The notes beneath the pieces are model-generated. The model saw only the letters and a program-made list of their open reading frames with translations, was not told the DNA's origin and did no database searches. This document shows, in pieces, positions 33,391 to 34,410 of a stretch of DNA of 34,410 nucleotides (its first letter is position 1; each line of letters begins with the position of its first letter). The position numbers and the translations under genes are program-made. The stretch comes from Phaeoceros laevis (Eukaryota > Anthocerotophyta > Anthocerotopsida > Notothyladales): NCBI GenBank assembly GCA_049999765.1, contig JBNGIQ010009150.1, forward strand, positions 1 to 34,410, in the 5' to 3' direction.

Positions 33391-33975
33391 TCAATCCCTC
33401 TCCACGATGCTCTCCAGACCAGGTGTCCACATAGTGCTTGATTTCTTGGTTGCAGCAGCCATGCCCCTGCGCCTCTTGGCGTATTTGGCATACGACGAGT
33501 TCTTGCTGGCTCTAGTTTTGGCTGCCTTGTTGGCAGCCTTGGCTGCTTTGTTGGCCGCTGCAGCTGCTCGGGACGTCTGCTCCGCCATGATTCTGTTTAG
33601 ATACTGCTTGGGAATCACAAACTTGATGGTGCCATGGACTTGCGGCCGGTGGAAGCCGCCTTTCCCTAGCAGAGCCTGAGTGTCGGCGTGCTCGTCGATG
33701 GAGGACGGGTCATTCAAATCTCCGGGCAACGGCAGCAGAAAATAGATCTCCCCGCGTCTCAACTTGGCGTCCGCCGGCAAAAACGACCCCTGCTGCTTGA
33801 GCAGCACGGAGCTGGAGTGGCACACAAAGTGGTAAGGGTGCGCCCTCAGCAAATCCTCGCAGCGCATGCTGTGGCTCAGCTCAAGTACTTGCCCATTCGC
33901 TTGCAAAATGACAAGGTTGCCCTTGCGAGAGTCCACGTTGGCCCCGGTGATGCACTGCGTCACGGCGTTGCCCAT
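33391..33975 (-). CDS. PADRE (DUF4228) domain protein
   Basis: A single exon of 585 nt encodes 194 residues. It starts M-G-N-A-V-T-Q-C; Gly2 is a likely N-myristoylation site with a nearby Cys that could be palmitoylated, typical of this family. PADRE features follow: G-N-L-V-I-L-Q-A-N-G-Q-V-L-E-L, H-P-Y-H-F-V-C-H-S-S, L-P-A-D-A-K-L-R-R-G-E-I-Y-F-L-L-P (about residues 20-82). A linker contains an Ala/Lys/Asn-rich repeat (A-A-A-N-K-A-A-K-A-A-N-K-A-A-K, about 139-153) and a basic patch, and the C-terminus W-T-P-G-L-E-S-I-V-E is the short motif seen at the end of many family members. The family is plant-specific; many members respond to stress or pathogens, but the molecular role is unknown. The antisense open frame at 33278-33679 is a shadow of this gene. 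Confidence 0.9.
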   Translation of the reverse strand: MGNAVTQCITGANVDSRKGNLVILQANGQVLELSHSMRCEDLLRAHPYHFVCHSSSVLLKQQGSFLPADAKLRRGEIYFLLPLPGDLNDPSSIDEHADTQALLGKGGFHRPQVHGTIKFVIPKQYLNRIMAEQTSRAAAAANKAAKAANKAAKTRASKNSSYAKYAKRRRGMAAATKKSSTMWTPGLESIVERD

Positions 33976-34410
33976 GGCCTCCCTACCTACAGCTAGCTAG
34001 CTAGCCTCACTACAGAAATCCTACGCCGACCAATCCACAAGCGAGGGAGAAAAATCTGGAACAGCACTGGAAGGCGTGCGTGTGCGTGATTTCTTCGCTC
34101 CGGTCTCAGCACAGCGCATCAGCACGGTTCCGCATCATCCTGAAACACGTCTCTCCGACAGAAAGCCTTCCCGATCCCCCGCTGAGTCCGCCTGCTCCCG
34201 GAACACATACTTGCGCGCCATACCGTTCAAAGGAGCACACCGGCAGCAGCTGCTCCTATACCGCCGAAACAATCCGAAAAAGGATCTGCAATCTTCTCAA
34301 CTGCCGGAGTCCACAGCAATGTCAATCCACCTCGTGGCTGCTTCCATCCCTCGGCCGGTCAAACACCTCAGCGTGATGAGCTTCCTGAGAAGCAGCGCAC
34401 AGTGCAGACT
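33976..34410. promoter_or_regulatory. Upstream region of the PADRE gene
   Basis: This holds the 5' UTR and promoter of the minus-strand PADRE gene. A short CTAGCTAGCTAGC run lies at about 33990-34005. No TATA box is clear, and no further gene is recognised before the window ends. Confidence 0.4.

Overview
The window looks like nuclear DNA of a land plant with a compact gene layout. Eight protein genes are split by short spliceosomal introns, mostly about 60-290 bases, and two are intronless. Several products are plant- or plastid-specific: a DYW-class PPR protein, a PAA2/HMA8 copper ATPase, a DLDG1/CemA-like envelope protein and a SLOW GREEN 1-like TPR protein. The PPR protein carries a KP-type DYW domain ending in D-R-Q. 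Such variant domains are known from hornworts, lycophytes and ferns, the lineages with U-to-C organelle RNA editing. Short introns together with this domain make a hornwort my best guess, but the species is not established. A run of exactly 100 Ns (15797-15896) is a scaffold gap.

Layout. 1-2068: repeat-rich, no gene seen. 2069-4114 (-): intronless PPR-DYW editing factor. 4842-9620 (+): 17-exon thylakoid copper-transporting P-type ATPase, head-to-head with the PPR gene. 9621-12167: about 2.5 kb of low-copy tandem repeats, a GC-rich island and hairpins. 12558 (or 12168)-15208 (+): seven-exon CemA/DLDG1-like protein. 15209-16185: intergenic with the gap. 16186-17619 (+): four-exon DUF1499 protein with a probable thylakoid-lumen signal. 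17839-21898 (-): six-exon SHOC1/ZIP2-type XPF-like meiotic protein. 22850-24786 (+): two-exon COM1/SAE2/CtIP homologue, divergent from SHOC1, with a partly duplicated 5' region. 25277-27037 (+): four-exon SG1-like TPR protein. 27299-27999 (-): three-exon ribosomal protein eL28. 28599-31965 (+): 18-exon cytosolic phenylalanyl-tRNA synthetase alpha subunit with one GC-AG intron. 33391-33975 (-): intronless PADRE (DUF4228) protein.

Themes. Four genes serve the chloroplast (copper delivery, envelope proton homeostasis, a lumenal DUF1499 protein and a biogenesis TPR protein), and the PPR protein acts in an organelle. SHOC1 and COM1, which act late and early in meiotic recombination, share one 951-base upstream region. 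eL28 and PheRS-alpha, both translation genes, share another that contains a telo-box. Exon borders were placed by reading frame and homology; for every multi-exon gene the exon lengths add up to a whole number of codons ending at a stop.
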